From NCBI GenBank assembly GCA_019009955.1, contig CM032228.1, forward strand, positions 181,685,001-181,749,000: DNA of 64,000 nt, read 5' to 3'. The notes below the pieces were generated by a model, which was not told the DNA's origin, did no database searches, and saw nothing but the letters and a program-made list of their open reading frames with translations. Positions 63,389 through 64,000 of this stretch are shown in pieces. This DNA is from Riptortus pedestris (lineage: Eukaryota; Arthropoda; Insecta; Hemiptera; Alydidae). The position numbers and the translations under genes are program-made. Position 1 is the first letter of the stretch, and each line of letters opens with the position of its first letter.

Positions 63389-63460
63389 CTAAAAGTAAAG
63401 CAGAATAATAATCATTTAATATGACTTAATAAAAACTAAAGATGCATTTTCAACAGAAAA

Positions 63461-63462
<2 letters not shown>

Positions 63463-63497
<35 letters not shown>
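63463..63497. repeat. (TA)n microsatellite
   Basis: A-run then TA repeat, about 75 nt upstream of exon 1 in the minus sense. Confidence 0.9.
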
Positions 63498-63502
<5 letters not shown>

Positions 63503-63857
63503 AAAAACAACATCCAGCATAAGATCACTAATTAATTATTGAAGTCAGTTTCTTGATCTATTTATAGAGTGTAAAAATAATATTTTATTCTAAAGCTAAA
63601 AGCTCAAATAGTTAGGTACTTATTTCTCTGGTAAAATAAATCTAATTTTCATAGACTGAAATTAAAAAGGGATTTGGATGATAATGAAAGCCAATATTCA
63701 GAACTAAAATTCTTCATTATTGCAACAGAAATAACTATCTATAGTATAGGTTCAAAATAGTTAATAGAGTGATCTATATGTTAAGTGATGTTTCATCAGT
63801 ACTATTATCTAATTCCCAAATTATCTACCTTTTTTATAGTAGCACACCGAATAGAAA

Positions 63858-64000
63858 AGTCCCTCAAGCAGGGGCTGTAATCTCATTTCAACACATATTC
63901 TCTATTTCTGTGTAAAAAAATACAATGAGTAGAGGGTGGAGGAGGGGGGTTCTGAAGGCTGAATGCAAGAAAGTATGAATAACTCGCTTAATACTTGAAT
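63858..64000 (-). mobile_element. Helentron-like element, 3' part, runs off the window
   Basis: Plus-strand view: AAGTCCCTCAAGCAGGGGCT (3' end, AGCAG-GGG-CT half-hairpin), then a G-rich block TGGAGGAGGGGGGTTCTGAA with GGCTGAATGCAAG and AATAACTCGCTTAATACTTG, as in the family's interior read backwards. Confidence 0.6.

Noticed and set aside
63389..64000. Upstream exon with the remaining PHD finger
   Set aside because: No Cys/His-rich frame with splice sites is present in this stretch; the preceding exon must lie beyond the window.

Overview
The window is animal, almost certainly insect, nuclear DNA: AT-rich, with short exons, long introns, GT-AG splice sites and a dense load of DNA transposons. 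One protein-coding gene is seen. It lies on the minus strand, fills the window, and runs off both ends. It encodes the middle of the large NURF chromatin-remodelling subunit (BPTF in vertebrates, E(bx)/NURF301 in Drosophila). I could place 29 internal coding exons (63388 down to 1293) by splice sites plus homology remembered from the BPTF/NURF301 family. They total 4701 nt (1567 codons), and every exon-exon junction keeps the reading frame. The DDT and most of the N-terminal PHD part would lie beyond base 64000. The C-terminal PHD and bromodomain would lie before base 1.

All other identifiable sequence is mobile or repetitive DNA inside the introns. (1) A Helentron/HINE-like family with a palindromic 5' end, an internal (TA)n tract and a 3' hairpin has at least four two-ended copies (12.1-12.7, 15.0-16.5, 40.2-40.8 and 49.9-50.9 kb), a miniature copy at 31.3 kb and many decayed or one-ended copies on both strands. 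(2) Canonical Helitron 3' ends (hairpin then CTAG) lie at 25.7 and 28.2 kb, with a second, minus-strand copy at 35.5-38.5 kb that is interrupted by a Tigger/pogo element and a mariner. (3) There are several mariner-type elements: 36961-38281, 59051-60340, a fragment at 39.3-40.0 kb, a fragment at 55.1-55.5 kb, and a fold-back derivative at 15.7-16.3 kb. (4) A near-perfect 605-bp-arm palindrome at 41415-43944 carries an internally deleted piggyBac in one arm. (5) Smaller items include a piggyBac MITE, Tc1-like MITEs, tRNA-derived SINEs, LINE remnants, and an LTR retrotransposon 5' part (LTR, tRNA-Leu primer site, SAP-domain gag) split by a Helentron.

Layout, left to right: 0-11 kb holds the Q/T/V-rich C-terminal exons with SINEs; 11-17 kb is a transposon cluster in one long intron; 17-24.9 kb holds the exon-rich conserved block; 25-29 kb is a Helitron cluster; 29-34 kb holds exons rich in sumoylation-type motifs; 34-44 kb is nested transposons around three exons; 44.6-54 kb is a long intron; 54-63.4 kb holds the N-terminal-proximal exons.

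The most unusual structures are the long intronic palindrome (a potential source of hairpin RNA), the fold-back mariner, the Helentron family with its precise insertion into a gag frame, and a cluster of seven to eight sumoylation-consensus sites in the host protein. No prokaryotic features, CRISPR arrays or convincing free-standing tRNA genes were seen. Species cannot be named from the sequence alone.
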